Positions 15,221-22,950 of a DNA stretch of 64,000 nucleotides are shown here, in pieces. Below the pieces are notes generated by a model. The model had not been told where the DNA came from. It saw only the letters and a program-made list of their open reading frames with translations, and did not search any database. The first letter of the stretch is position 1; each line of letters opens with the position of its first letter. Made by a program: the position numbers and the translations under genes. The stretch spans positions 124,001-188,000 of the forward strand of contig JAFSOZ010000013.1 of the NCBI GenBank assembly GCA_017443175.1. Direction: 5' to 3'. This stretch comes from Bacteroidales bacterium (GTDB taxonomy: Bacteria; Bacteroidota; Bacteroidia; Bacteroidales; WCHB1-69).

Positions 15221-16268
15221 AAACAAGCGACTCAAGCGGTTTCTTTTCCGTATTTTCCGAAAAAACGAAACGGCCATACATGAACTGAACTATCTGTTCT
15301 GGGAGTGCTCCTGGCGTTGCAACTTGTCGTGCCGGCACTGCGGTTCCGACTGCAAAGCCGAAGCGTGCGTACCAGACATGCCCTTGCCAGATTTCCTGAA
15401 AGCCATTGAACCCTTGGAAAAACGCTATAAGCGCGGCACCACTCTTATTGCCATTACGGGAGGAGAACCTCTGTTGCGTCCGGATCTAACCGACTGCGGT
15501 CGCGCGCTCCGAGAGCACGGCTTCCGCTGGGGCATAGTCACCAATGGCATGCTGTACGATGAAAAACGGCATCAGGAACTGATGGCGGCCGGACTTGGTT
15601 CTGTGACCGTGAGTTTGGACGGTTTGGAAGCCACCCACAACTGGCTGCGCAACCATCCCCAAAGTTTCCAGCGGGCCCTTAATGCCTTAAGGCTCATCGC
15701 CTCCGCTCCGGAGCTGAACTATGATGTGGTCACTTGCGTGCACCAGCGCAACCTTTCCGAACTGCCTCAATTAAAAGAACTGCTCATTGCCAACGGCATC
15801 CGCCATTGGCGGTTGTTCACCATTGCGCCCATCGGACGCGCCACGGAAAACGCAGAACTTCAACTCAATCGCCAACAAGTGGAAGAAATGTTCCAATTCG
15901 TCGCCGTCACCCGCCGCGAAGGCACTATTGACCTCAAGTTCAGTTGCGAGGCGTATACGGGAAAGTATGAGGAGAGCTTACGTGACAGTTATTTCTTCTG
16001 CCGCGCCGGCATCAATATCAGTTCCGTGCTCATCAATGGCGACATCTCCGCCTGCCCCAACATCAACCGTTCGTTTGTGCAAGGGAATATCTACAATGAC
16101 AATCTGCTGGATGTTTGGGACAACCGATTTGACATCATGCGCAACCGTGAATGGATGCGCTGTGGTCCTTGCTTAAAATGCTCAGACTACAAACAATGTT
16201 TGGGTGCCGCCATGCACTTGCGTCCGCACAAGGGCCAACCCATCCTCCGGTGTTACAAGTTCACATAA
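15207..16268 (+). CDS. Radical SAM/SPASM enzyme of the rSAM/lipoprotein system
   Basis: 353 aa with a GTG start at 15207; no ATG precedes the cluster motif. The radical SAM cluster is CNLSCRHC (Cys38, Cys42, Cys45), followed by ITGGEPLLRPDL, TNGMLYD and VSLDGLEATH, as in SPASM-family peptide-modifying enzymes. The C-terminal SPASM region has Cys in YFFCRAG, ISACPNINR, CGPCLKCSDYKQC and ILRCYKFT, enough for two auxiliary iron-sulfur clusters. The reaction is unknown; related enzymes form thioether, C-C bonds or epimers in peptides. The 14-base overlap with the lipoprotein gene points to translational coupling and a shared role. Confidence 0.88.
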   Translation: MKIPKNKRLKRFLFRIFRKNETAIHELNYLFWECSWRCNLSCRHCGSDCKAEACVPDMPLPDFLKAIEPLEKRYKRGTTLIAITGGEPLLRPDLTDCGRALREHGFRWGIVTNGMLYDEKRHQELMAAGLGSVTVSLDGLEATHNWLRNHPQSFQRALNALRLIASAPELNYDVVTCVHQRNLSELPQLKELLIANGIRHWRLFTIAPIGRATENAELQLNRQQVEEMFQFVAVTRREGTIDLKFSCEAYTGKYEESLRDSYFFCRAGINISSVLINGDISACPNINRSFVQGNIYNDNLLDVWDNRFDIMRNREWMRCGPCLKCSDYKQCLGAAMHLRPHKGQPILRCYKFT

Positions 16269-16352
16269 TGAGTTTTTTTCAATGACAGATATTTGAACTT
16301 GTTGGTGTGCATATATTTAACATTTATTAAGGATGATATTTCAAAAAAAATG

Positions 16353-16360
16353 TACTTTTG
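16353..16360 (+). promoter_or_regulatory. -7 box for the 72-aa Cys-rich lipoprotein
   Basis: TACTTTTG preceded by an A run and followed by CCCC, 33 bases before the ATG at 16393. Confidence 0.6.
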
Positions 16361-16392
16361 CCCCTGATTTAACCTATTAAATTATTTAAGCA

Positions 16393-16611
16393 ATGAAAAA
16401 AGTATTATGCATCTGCGCAGTTGGTTTACTGCTTGGTTTTTTCACAACATCCTGCAACAAACAATGCCAGTGTAAGACCTATGTCAATGGTGCTCTTTCT
16501 TCTACAGGAGATCCTTTCGAGGTTGAAACCGGTAAAAAATGTTCGGATTACAACAGTTCCTTAACCCTTCTGGGTATCACCACTGATGTGAAATGCAAAC
16601 CAACGTTCTAA
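16393..16611 (+). CDS. Small Cys-rich lipoprotein
   Basis: 72 aa. Signal peptide MKKVLCICAVGLLLGFF with lipobox TTSC (Cys21). The mature part is about 52 aa with Cys at CNKQCQC, KKCSDYN and VKCKP, so up to four Cys beside the lipidated one. No family recognised, although small lipoproteins of this look are common in Bacteroidales. It has its own promoter and terminator and follows the radical SAM gene by 124 bases on the same strand. It may be an independent gene or an additional partner of the radical SAM system. Confidence 0.75.
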   Translation: MKKVLCICAVGLLLGFFTTSCNKQCQCKTYVNGALSSTGDPFEVETGKKCSDYNSSLTLLGITTDVKCKPTF

Positions 16612-16631
16612 TCATTCATTGAAAGTTAAAG

Positions 16632-16659
16632 AAAGCCCCTGCAATCAGGGGCTTTTTTT
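16632..16659 (+). terminator. Rho-independent terminator
   Basis: AAAGCCCCTG, a short loop, CAGGGGCT and seven T. The T run ends one base before the -7 box of rimO. Confidence 0.88.
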
Positions 16660-16660
16660 G

Positions 16661-16668
16661 TACCTTTG
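16661..16668 (+). promoter_or_regulatory. -7 box for rimO
   Basis: TACCTTTG followed by CCGC, 20 bases before the rimO ATG. It touches the T tract of the previous terminator. Confidence 0.65.
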
Positions 16669-16688
16669 CCGCTCAAATCATCACGACT

Positions 16689-17966
16689 ATGACCATCAAC
16701 ATCATCACCTTAGGGTGCTCCAAAAATATTGTAGATTCAGAAATTATCGCCGCGCGGCTGCAAAAACTCGGGCATCGCGTTTTCTTTGAAGGCACCATGA
16801 AAACCGACCTGGTTATCGTCAACACCTGCAGTTTCATCGGCGACGCCCGCGAGGAGTCCGTGAACGAGATTTTCGCGCAGATTGAGCGCAAGATGCGCCG
16901 GCAAGTGAAGAAGATATACGTGGTAGGCTGCCTGGCCCAACGTTCCAAAGACGAGCTGGTGGCTGAGCTGCCCGAAGTGGATGGTTTCTTCACCTTTGAT
17001 GAACTGAAGAAGCTCACGGAATCCGCCGACTTCGATCTGTTAGGCACCAGCGAACGACTGCTCTCCACCCCGATGCACTACGCCTACCTCAAGATTTCGG
17101 AGGGCTGCGACCACCAGTGCTCCTATTGTGCCATCCCGCTGATCCGCGGCAAACAGGTGTCAAAGCCCATTCCCCTGTTGGTGGAGGAGGCACGCAAGCT
17201 GGCCGACCAGAGCGTGAAAGAACTCATGCTCATCGCCCAAGACCTCACCTACTACGGCATTGACCTCACTGGCAAGCGCGAGCTCGCCAACCTGATGGAG
17301 GCCCTGGCACAAGTAAAGGGACTTGAATGGATACGCCTGCACTACGCCTACCCGCTCAACTTCCCCTACGAGATTCTGGATGTGATGAACGCATACCCGC
17401 AATATTGCCGTTATTTGGACATCCCGTTCCAGCATGTGAGCGACGACATTCTGAAGAGCATGCGGCGCGGCGGCACCGCTCAATACATCTACGACCTCAT
17501 CGCACGCATACGGGAGACGGTGCCCGGCATCGCGCTTCGCACCACGCTGATCTCTGGCTACCCGACCGAAACCCATGAGCAACACAAGGAGCTGGTAGAA
17601 TTTGTAAAACGCAATCGTTTCGAACGGCTTGGCGTGTTCGCTTACTCGCAAGAGGAGGATACCCCCGCCTACGAATTAGGCGACCCCGTGCGCCGCAACA
17701 TCAAAACGCGCCGCGTGAACGAAATCATGCAGCTGCAGGAGGGCATTTCCCGCGAACTTAACGAAGCTAAAGTGGGGCAGACCCTTAAAGTCATCATCGA
17801 CGGGGAAGAGCAAGACTTTTATGTGGGCCGCACCGAATTCGACTCTCCCGATGTCGATAACAGCGTCCTGATCCGCAAGGACAAAGCCCTGAAAATCGGG
17901 GATTTCTACCATGTGAAAATCATGGAAGCAGCGGATTACGATTTGTATGGAACGACAAACGAATAA
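16689..17966 (+). CDS. rimO: Ribosomal protein S12 methylthiotransferase RimO
   Basis: 425 aa. RimO adds a methylthio group to an Asp of ribosomal protein S12 using two iron-sulfur clusters and SAM. The N-terminal cluster ligands are Cys10 (TLGCSKN), Cys47 (VNTCSF) and Cys81 (VGCLAQR). The radical SAM cluster is Cys140, Cys144 and Cys147 (EGCDHQCSYC). A C-terminal TRAM domain follows (about 360-425: VGQTLKVIIDGEEQDFYVGR). The SYCAIPLIRG segment separates RimO from MiaB. Monocistronic with a very short leader. Confidence 0.95.
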   Translation: MTINIITLGCSKNIVDSEIIAARLQKLGHRVFFEGTMKTDLVIVNTCSFIGDAREESVNEIFAQIERKMRRQVKKIYVVGCLAQRSKDELVAELPEVDGFFTFDELKKLTESADFDLLGTSERLLSTPMHYAYLKISEGCDHQCSYCAIPLIRGKQVSKPIPLLVEEARKLADQSVKELMLIAQDLTYYGIDLTGKRELANLMEALAQVKGLEWIRLHYAYPLNFPYEILDVMNAYPQYCRYLDIPFQHVSDDILKSMRRGGTAQYIYDLIARIRETVPGIALRTTLISGYPTETHEQHKELVEFVKRNRFERLGVFAYSQEEDTPAYELGDPVRRNIKTRRVNEIMQLQEGISRELNEAKVGQTLKVIIDGEEQDFYVGRTEFDSPDVDNSVLIRKDKALKIGDFYHVKIMEAADYDLYGTTNE

Positions 17967-17992
17967 TCGATGTCTTTAACCAAAAAAAGCTA

Positions 17993-19279
17993 TTACCGCA
18001 CTAATTTCACGTTGCGCGACTGGCCTTTGGAGTTGGTGATTTTCAGAATATAAAACCCTTTGGCGTAGGGGAAGGCATGATGCAAGGTGTGTGCTCCGGC
18101 GGTCAATGCTTCCTCGAACGCTCCCACCCGCTTTCCGTCAATGGAAAAAATCTCGAAATTGTACATATCAGGCTCCTCGGTCTGCAAGAGAACCTCCAAC
18201 TGCCCGCGCACAGGATTGACTACTCGCAATTGATAGTCAGCATTATACGGACTCACACCCACATGCGCGTCAACCAGAAACTCCGTGATCACCGGCAGGT
18301 GGTCCGACTGGTTGTACAAAGCCTGGGCCACATTCTGCGGCACCGAATTGTTCTGCGGCTGCAAAACCGAACCATTGAAACGATTCCCGTCCTGCCCGAG
18401 CGCATGGTACGTTTCGGGCAGCACACGCACACGGTCGCTGCCGTAATAGACATACGGCGACACCAAGATGATGTCAAAACGGTCGTCCAAACCACCGGAG
18501 GAAAAACAGCCGTTGTCGTAGTTGGTAGTGTGCGTGGATTGCGTGTGGATATCCGCAAACTGCGCATTGTTGTTCCAGTTGCCCGGCCGGTCTATGGGAT
18601 CATAAAAACGATAGAGACTGTTGGAATAATTGACCATTTCCTGGTAGGCGGCCTCCGAAGATCCATAAATGTTGAAGTCGCCCGAAACGATGTTGTTGCC
18701 CGGCGCGCCAAGTGACACCAGCTTGTTCATCAAACGCTGTGTCTGCAAATGGCGGGAGGCTTCGTTTGCTTCGGAACTGCCTGCCTTCAAGTGCATGATC
18801 CAGAAGGTCATAAACACCGTATCGCCTTGCGCCAACTCCCGCGAGTTGTAATACATCTTGTACCCGTTGATGTCGCGATACGAAGTGGTGACATAATAAT
18901 GGTCGTAGAATGTGAGCTTCCGGGAGTTGTAGAAAAGCATGTTGGCGATATAGCCACCCGAATAGTTGGTGAACGGGCCATGACGATAATAATCCACCCC
19001 TTGGGTGTTGATGGCGTTGTTGAGCAGACGGTCGGCGTAAGAACTGCTGCTGCCCATCTCACACACACAGATCACATCCGGCATCACGTGGTGGAATATG
19101 GTCTCAATATAACCATCTTTCGCATCGATGTTGTTGGTTACCGAATTGCAGTCCGACACGCCGGAATTGGTGGTGTAATACATCAGGTTGTACTGCATCA
19201 TCTTCAGTGTGTCCTGCGCAAAAGCGTTGCACAGCAACACTGCAAACAGCAAACCGGTCATAAAGAACTTCTTTTTCAT
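17993..19279 (-). CDS. Secreted endonuclease/exonuclease/phosphatase-family protein with T9SS sorting domain
   Basis: 428 aa from the ATG at 19279 (a start at 19294 would overlap gldD). Signal peptide ends at CNAFAQ. The EEP fold is readable: QYNLMYYTT, DVICVCEMG (metal Glu), GDFNIYG (Asp/Asn), DDRFDIILVS and SDHLPVITEF (the final catalytic His). Substrate could be DNA/RNA or phospho-lipids. The last 75 residues (VVNPVRGQLEVLL, FEIFSIDGKRV, YAKGFYILKI, SRNVKLVR) form a T9SS C-terminal sorting domain, so the protein goes to the cell surface or outside. It begins five bases after gldD, in the same operon. Confidence 0.85.
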   Translation of the reverse strand: MKKKFFMTGLLFAVLLCNAFAQDTLKMMQYNLMYYTTNSGVSDCNSVTNNIDAKDGYIETIFHHVMPDVICVCEMGSSSSYADRLLNNAINTQGVDYYRHGPFTNYSGGYIANMLFYNSRKLTFYDHYYVTTSYRDINGYKMYYNSRELAQGDTVFMTFWIMHLKAGSSEANEASRHLQTQRLMNKLVSLGAPGNNIVSGDFNIYGSSEAAYQEMVNYSNSLYRFYDPIDRPGNWNNNAQFADIHTQSTHTTNYDNGCFSSGGLDDRFDIILVSPYVYYGSDRVRVLPETYHALGQDGNRFNGSVLQPQNNSVPQNVAQALYNQSDHLPVITEFLVDAHVGVSPYNADYQLRVVNPVRGQLEVLLQTEEPDMYNFEIFSIDGKRVGAFEEALTAGAHTLHHAFPYAKGFYILKITNSKGQSRNVKLVR

Positions 19280-19284
19280 GACTG

Positions 19285-19881
19285 CTATTTCCATTTAAAA
19301 GTATTGACAAAATGCATGGCATCATCGCGCAGATATTGGATCACCGGCTCCAAAGAGTCGTTATTGGGCGCGAAATTGAAATAGAGTGTGGTGCGCAGGA
19401 ACTGGTGTGTGCTGTCGGTCATCCAGAACATGAGGGGCGTGGCCACTTCTTTCCCGGCGATGTCGTATATCTGTCCCCATAGTCTGGAATCAGGATCCTG
19501 GATTACAGAATACTCCACATCGTCCGCCTTCTGGTAATGGAACTTCACCATTTTCTCCTCACGGATAATCTTATTGCGCAAAGAATCTGCCCGCGGCATC
19601 GTCATATAGGTGATTTTGAACGTGGCGTTCAACGTGGGATAGTCCAAATCCACCCAATAGGAGCCGTCCTTTTGGGGACGGATGGATAGTTGCGCCGCTT
19701 CTGACTGCTCAAACACAAACGGCAGCGTGGTATCGACCTGCCGATAGCTGTGCTCGGGCAAATCTATACGGAAATACGCCACCGGTTTGGGGGTCTCTGC
19801 CTGACGGTGACAGGAACACACCATCGACAACAGGAGTAGTCCGAAGGACAATCCCAAAACCAAACGGGAAGCGGATTTCAT
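19285..19881 (-). CDS. gldD: Gliding-motility/T9SS lipoprotein GldD
   Basis: 198 aa. Signal peptide with a Cys pair (MVCSC); lipidation at Cys22 or Cys24. The hallmark PKPVAYFRIDLPEHSY follows, then FEQSEAAQLSIRP, FKITYMTM, and the C-terminal FWMTDSTHQFLRTTLYF with PNNDSLEPVI, all as in GldD. In Flavobacterium GldD is needed for gliding and for a working T9SS; in non-gliding Bacteroidales it is retained with the secretion system. It lies between rpoD and a T9SS cargo gene, with 19- and 5-base gaps, so the three are probably one operon. Confidence 0.88.
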   Translation of the reverse strand: MKSASRLVLGLSFGLLLLSMVCSCHRQAETPKPVAYFRIDLPEHSYRQVDTTLPFVFEQSEAAQLSIRPQKDGSYWVDLDYPTLNATFKITYMTMPRADSLRNKIIREEKMVKFHYQKADDVEYSVIQDPDSRLWGQIYDIAGKEVATPLMFWMTDSTHQFLRTTLYFNFAPNNDSLEPVIQYLRDDAMHFVNTFKWK

Positions 19882-19900
19882 GAAAAAGTACAGATTTTTA

Positions 19901-20761
19901 CTATAGATAACTCTTTAAGTTCTTGTTTTTGCTGTTCTGACGCAGGCGCTTCAGGGCACGCTCCTTGATCTGGCGCACACGCTCGCGGGAGAGCTCCATA
20001 CGGTCGCCGATCTCGTCCAACGTGTGCTCGTGCGTGGTGTCAATGCCGTAGAAAAGTTTCAGCACCTCACGCTCCTTCTCCGGAAGGGTCTTCAATACAT
20101 CGTGGATTTCGGAAGAGAGCGACTCGTTCATCAGAATCTTGTCTGTGTCCTCGTCATTGTCGTGCACAAAGATATCCACAAAGCGGGTCTCCTCATTCGG
20201 GGAGATGGGCGAGTCGATAGACTGCGGGTGGTTGTTCATCTTCATGATTTCGGAAACCTTATAGACGGGCATGTCAATGGCCTCCGCAATCTCCTCGGTC
20301 GTAGGCATTCGTTTGAACTGCTGCTCCAAACGGGCGGTTTCCTTCTTGATTTTGTTGATGACACCTACCTGGTTCAGCGGCAGACGCACGATACGCGACT
20401 GGTCGGCGATAGCCTGCAGAATGGACTGGCGAATCCACCACACGGCGTAGGAGATGAATTTGAAACCACGGGTCTCATCAAAACGCTTGGCTGCTTTGAT
20501 AAGCCCCACATTGCCTTCATTAATCAAGTCCTGAAGGCTGATACCCTGATTCTGATATTGTTTTGCCACTGAAACCACAAAACGCAAGTTGGTGGTTGTC
20601 AGCTTATTCAGTGCCTCTTCGTCGCCAGCCTTGATTTTACGGGCCAGCTCCACTTCCTCTTCGGCACTAATCATGCTCTCCTTACCAATGTCGGCCAGAT
20701 AACGATCCAATGAAGCCGAATCACGATTGGTAATGGATTTTGAAATCTTTAATTGTCTCAT
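19901..20761 (-). CDS. rpoD: RNA polymerase primary sigma factor RpoD/SigA (Bacteroidetes type)
   Basis: 286 aa, the short primary sigma form of Bacteroidetes with no large region 1.1. Seen: region 1.2 (DRYLADIGKESMISAEEEVELA), region 2 with the -10-recognition helix (RFDETRGFKFISYAVWWIRQSI), region 3 (RLPLNQVGVINKI), and region 4 ending in the helix-turn-helix TLDEIGDRMELSRERVRQIKE. This sigma recognises TTG (-33) and TAnnTTTG (-7), which match the many promoters in this window. It heads the rpoD-gldD-phosphatase run. Confidence 0.95.
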   Translation of the reverse strand: MRQLKISKSITNRDSASLDRYLADIGKESMISAEEEVELARKIKAGDEEALNKLTTTNLRFVVSVAKQYQNQGISLQDLINEGNVGLIKAAKRFDETRGFKFISYAVWWIRQSILQAIADQSRIVRLPLNQVGVINKIKKETARLEQQFKRMPTTEEIAEAIDMPVYKVSEIMKMNNHPQSIDSPISPNEETRFVDIFVHDNDEDTDKILMNESLSSEIHDVLKTLPEKEREVLKLFYGIDTTHEHTLDEIGDRMELSRERVRQIKERALKRLRQNSKNKNLKSYL

Positions 20762-20810
20762 ATATTAAGTTATAAAGTTTTTAAAGTTAAAAAGCAGGAA
20801 TGTTGAATCT

Positions 20811-20848
20811 AGTCTTCAGTCTCCCGTCTCCAGTCTCCCGTCTAAATC
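20811..20848. repeat. Micro-repeat tract between rpoD and the HtrA gene
   Basis: Quasi-tandem CAGTCTCC and CGTCTCC units filling the centre of the 88-bp gap upstream of rpoD. No -7 box was found in this gap. Confidence 0.7.
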
Positions 20849-20849
20849 A

Positions 20850-21959
20850 TCAATTCCTAATAATGTCCGTTGTACCTTCAATATTCAATAAAGTTACATT
20901 TTTCGTGATTTTTTCGCGATTACGGACGATATTTACCTGCACTTTGTCGCCGGGCGACTTGGTTTTGAGCACGCCACGCACCTCCGCGAGGCTGTTCACA
21001 GGCATTTTGTCAATATGAGTAATGACGTCTCCCTCTTGAAAATCGTTTTTCGCAGCCGCACCATCCTCTTGAACATCTGCCACATAAACTCCTTTTACAT
21101 CTTCCAAACCATATTCTTCGGCCAAACGGGCATTGATTTCGGCTATGGAGATACCCAGATAGGCCTGTTGCACCTTGCCGTATTCCTTCAGGTCGAAGTA
21201 GATTTTCTTGACGATGTTGGAGGGGATGGCAAACGAATAGCCGGTATAGTAGCCGTTGCCGGAAGCGATGGCAGTGTTGATGCCCACCAGTTTGCCGGAG
21301 GCATTCACCAGGGCGCCGCCACTGTTTCCGGAGTTGACAGCCGCATCGGTCTGCAAGTAGGTTTCTTCCGTCTTGTGCTGGCGCGAGTTAATGTCCAGCT
21401 GCCGTGCCTTGGCGCTGATGATGCCGGCGGTGACGGTAGAAGTGAGGTTCATGGGGTTGCCCACAGCCAGCACCCACTCTCCGATTTTCACAGAGTCGGA
21501 GTTGGCAAAGGTGAGATAAGGCAGATTGTCGGCCTCAATCTTGATGAGTGCCAAGTCTGCACTGGGATCGGTGCCAATGATGGTGCCATTGTATTCGCGC
21601 TTGTCGTTCAGCGTGATGGTGGTCTTCACGGCATCCTCTACAACGTGATTGTTGGTAATGATATAACCGTCGGGGGAAACAATCACGCCGGAGCCGGCGG
21701 CCTGCACCGGGTACATGCTGGGCGCGGAACCGAAGAAATGCTCCCATATCGTACCGCCGAAAAAGTCGTCCCACGCGGAATTTTTCTGCGTAAATTCCGT
21801 TTTGATATACACCACAGCATTGACAGACTTCTCTGCCGCGACTGTCAAATCCACATATCCACCCCCTTTGGAAGCCGTTTGGGCAACGAGGGTGTTCGGG
21901 CAGTTTACAAGAACTATCAGACTGAAAATTAAAGCGTTAAATATGGTTTTCACTTTCAT
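20850..21959 (-). CDS. htrA: HtrA/Deg-family periplasmic serine protease
   Basis: 369 aa. Signal peptide ends near NTLVAQ. Trypsin-like domain with the triad His105 (NNHVVEDA), Asp135 (DPSADLALIK) and Ser213 (NSGNSGGALV). One PDZ domain follows (about 265-350: QAYLGISIAEINARLAEEY, DVITHIDKMPVNSL). DegP of enterobacteria has two PDZ domains, so this is the shorter DegS/HtrA-like layout but secreted rather than clearly membrane-anchored. Role: degradation of misfolded envelope proteins. The C-terminus (NIEGTTDIIRN) is short. Confidence 0.9.
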   Translation of the reverse strand: MKVKTIFNALIFSLIVLVNCPNTLVAQTASKGGGYVDLTVAAEKSVNAVVYIKTEFTQKNSAWDDFFGGTIWEHFFGSAPSMYPVQAAGSGVIVSPDGYIITNNHVVEDAVKTTITLNDKREYNGTIIGTDPSADLALIKIEADNLPYLTFANSDSVKIGEWVLAVGNPMNLTSTVTAGIISAKARQLDINSRQHKTEETYLQTDAAVNSGNSGGALVNASGKLVGINTAIASGNGYYTGYSFAIPSNIVKKIYFDLKEYGKVQQAYLGISIAEINARLAEEYGLEDVKGVYVADVQEDGAAAKNDFQEGDVITHIDKMPVNSLAEVRGVLKTKSPGDKVQVNIVRNREKITKNVTLLNIEGTTDIIRN

Positions 21960-22049
21960 AACAAGATATTATATTTCTTAAAATGTGGATTAATAACGAA
22001 CTTGTTCAAAAAAAATTGCAAGAATAGTGCCAGAATAAATAAATTTTTC

Positions 22050-22057
22050 TATTTTTG
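22050..22057 (+). promoter_or_regulatory. -7 box for rplU-rpmA
   Basis: TATTTTTG followed by CCGCC, 35 bases before the rplU ATG. Confidence 0.6.
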
Positions 22058-22092
22058 CCGCCCCAAAAAATTAAAAATAAAAATCTTAAAAA

Positions 22093-22404
22093 ATGTACGC
22101 AATTGTAGAAATAGCCGGGCAACAATTCAAGATTGAAAAAGACCGCAGAGTCTATGTTCAACGCCTTCAGGCTGAAGAAGGTTCACAGGTCACATTCGAC
22201 CGAGTGTTATTGGTTGACAATGACGGTTCCGTAAAAGTTGGTACGCCCACCGTTGCCGGTGCAGCTGTTACCGCTACCGTTCTCAAACACCTCAAAGGTG
22301 ACAAAGTTCTTGTTTTCAAGAAAAAAAGAAGAAAAGGTTATCAGAAGTTGAACGGCCATCGCCAGTTCCTCACTTCCATCAAGATTGATGCTATTACCTT
22401 ATAA
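22093..22404 (+). CDS. rplU: 50S ribosomal protein L21
   Basis: 103 aa, the normal length. Start [17 protein letters not shown], middle [20 protein letters not shown] and the basic tail [20 protein letters not shown] are diagnostic for L21. Followed by rpmA after 30 bases, the standard bacterial pair. Confidence 0.97.
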   Translation: MYAIVEIAGQQFKIEKDRRVYVQRLQAEEGSQVTFDRVLLVDNDGSVKVGTPTVAGAAVTATVLKHLKGDKVLVFKKKRRKGYQKLNGHRQFLTSIKIDAITL

Positions 22405-22434
22405 TTTAGTAGTAACGAAAAAAAATAAAAAGTT

Positions 22435-22695
22435 ATGGCACATAAAAAAGGTGTCGGTAGTTCACAGAACGGCCGCGAATCACACAGCAAGAGATTAGGT
22501 TTGAAAATTTTTGGCGGTCAATTCGCCAAAGCCGGCAACATCATCGTTCGCCAAAGAGGTACGGTTCACAACCCCGGCCAGAACGTGGGTATGGGCAAAG
22601 ACCACACGTTGTTTGCCTTGGTTGACGGTATCGTCTCCTTCAAGAAAACCTACAAGGATAGATCATACGTGTCTGTAACTCCCGTTCAGGAGTAG
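22435..22695 (+). CDS. rpmA: 50S ribosomal protein L27
   Basis: 86 aa. [40 protein letters not shown] and [19 protein letters not shown] identify L27. The N-terminus starts directly with the conserved AHKKG, so no Firmicutes-type cleavable extension. It ends before a strong terminator. Confidence 0.97.
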   Translation: MAHKKGVGSSQNGRESHSKRLGLKIFGGQFAKAGNIIVRQRGTVHNPGQNVGMGKDHTLFALVDGIVSFKKTYKDRSYVSVTPVQE

Positions 22696-22733
22696 GCAGA
22701 TTCTATGATATTTTGTTCATAATGTTTGATTTT

Positions 22734-22768
22734 AAATTAAGCCGCTGAAAAGCGGCTTAATTTTTTTG
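22734..22768 (+). terminator. Rho-independent terminator after rpmA
   Basis: AAATTAAGCCGCT, loop GAAA, AGCGGCTTAATTT and a T run. Perfect 13-bp arms. From here to 22950 (182 bp) I see no gene or recognisable element. Confidence 0.9.
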
Positions 22769-22950
22769 TACTTATATACTTGATGGCGCGTCCGCCCATC
22801 TTTCCACCTTTTTATCCCGTGATTAGTGCACCATTCCGCGATACGCGACAGCGTTAAGCGGAATCTCTACTGCTTGCTTAGCATTCCTGATGGTAAACTA
22901 TGGAACGAGCACCAGACGAAAGGCAAGGGGGGGCTCGGAACGGATGCATT

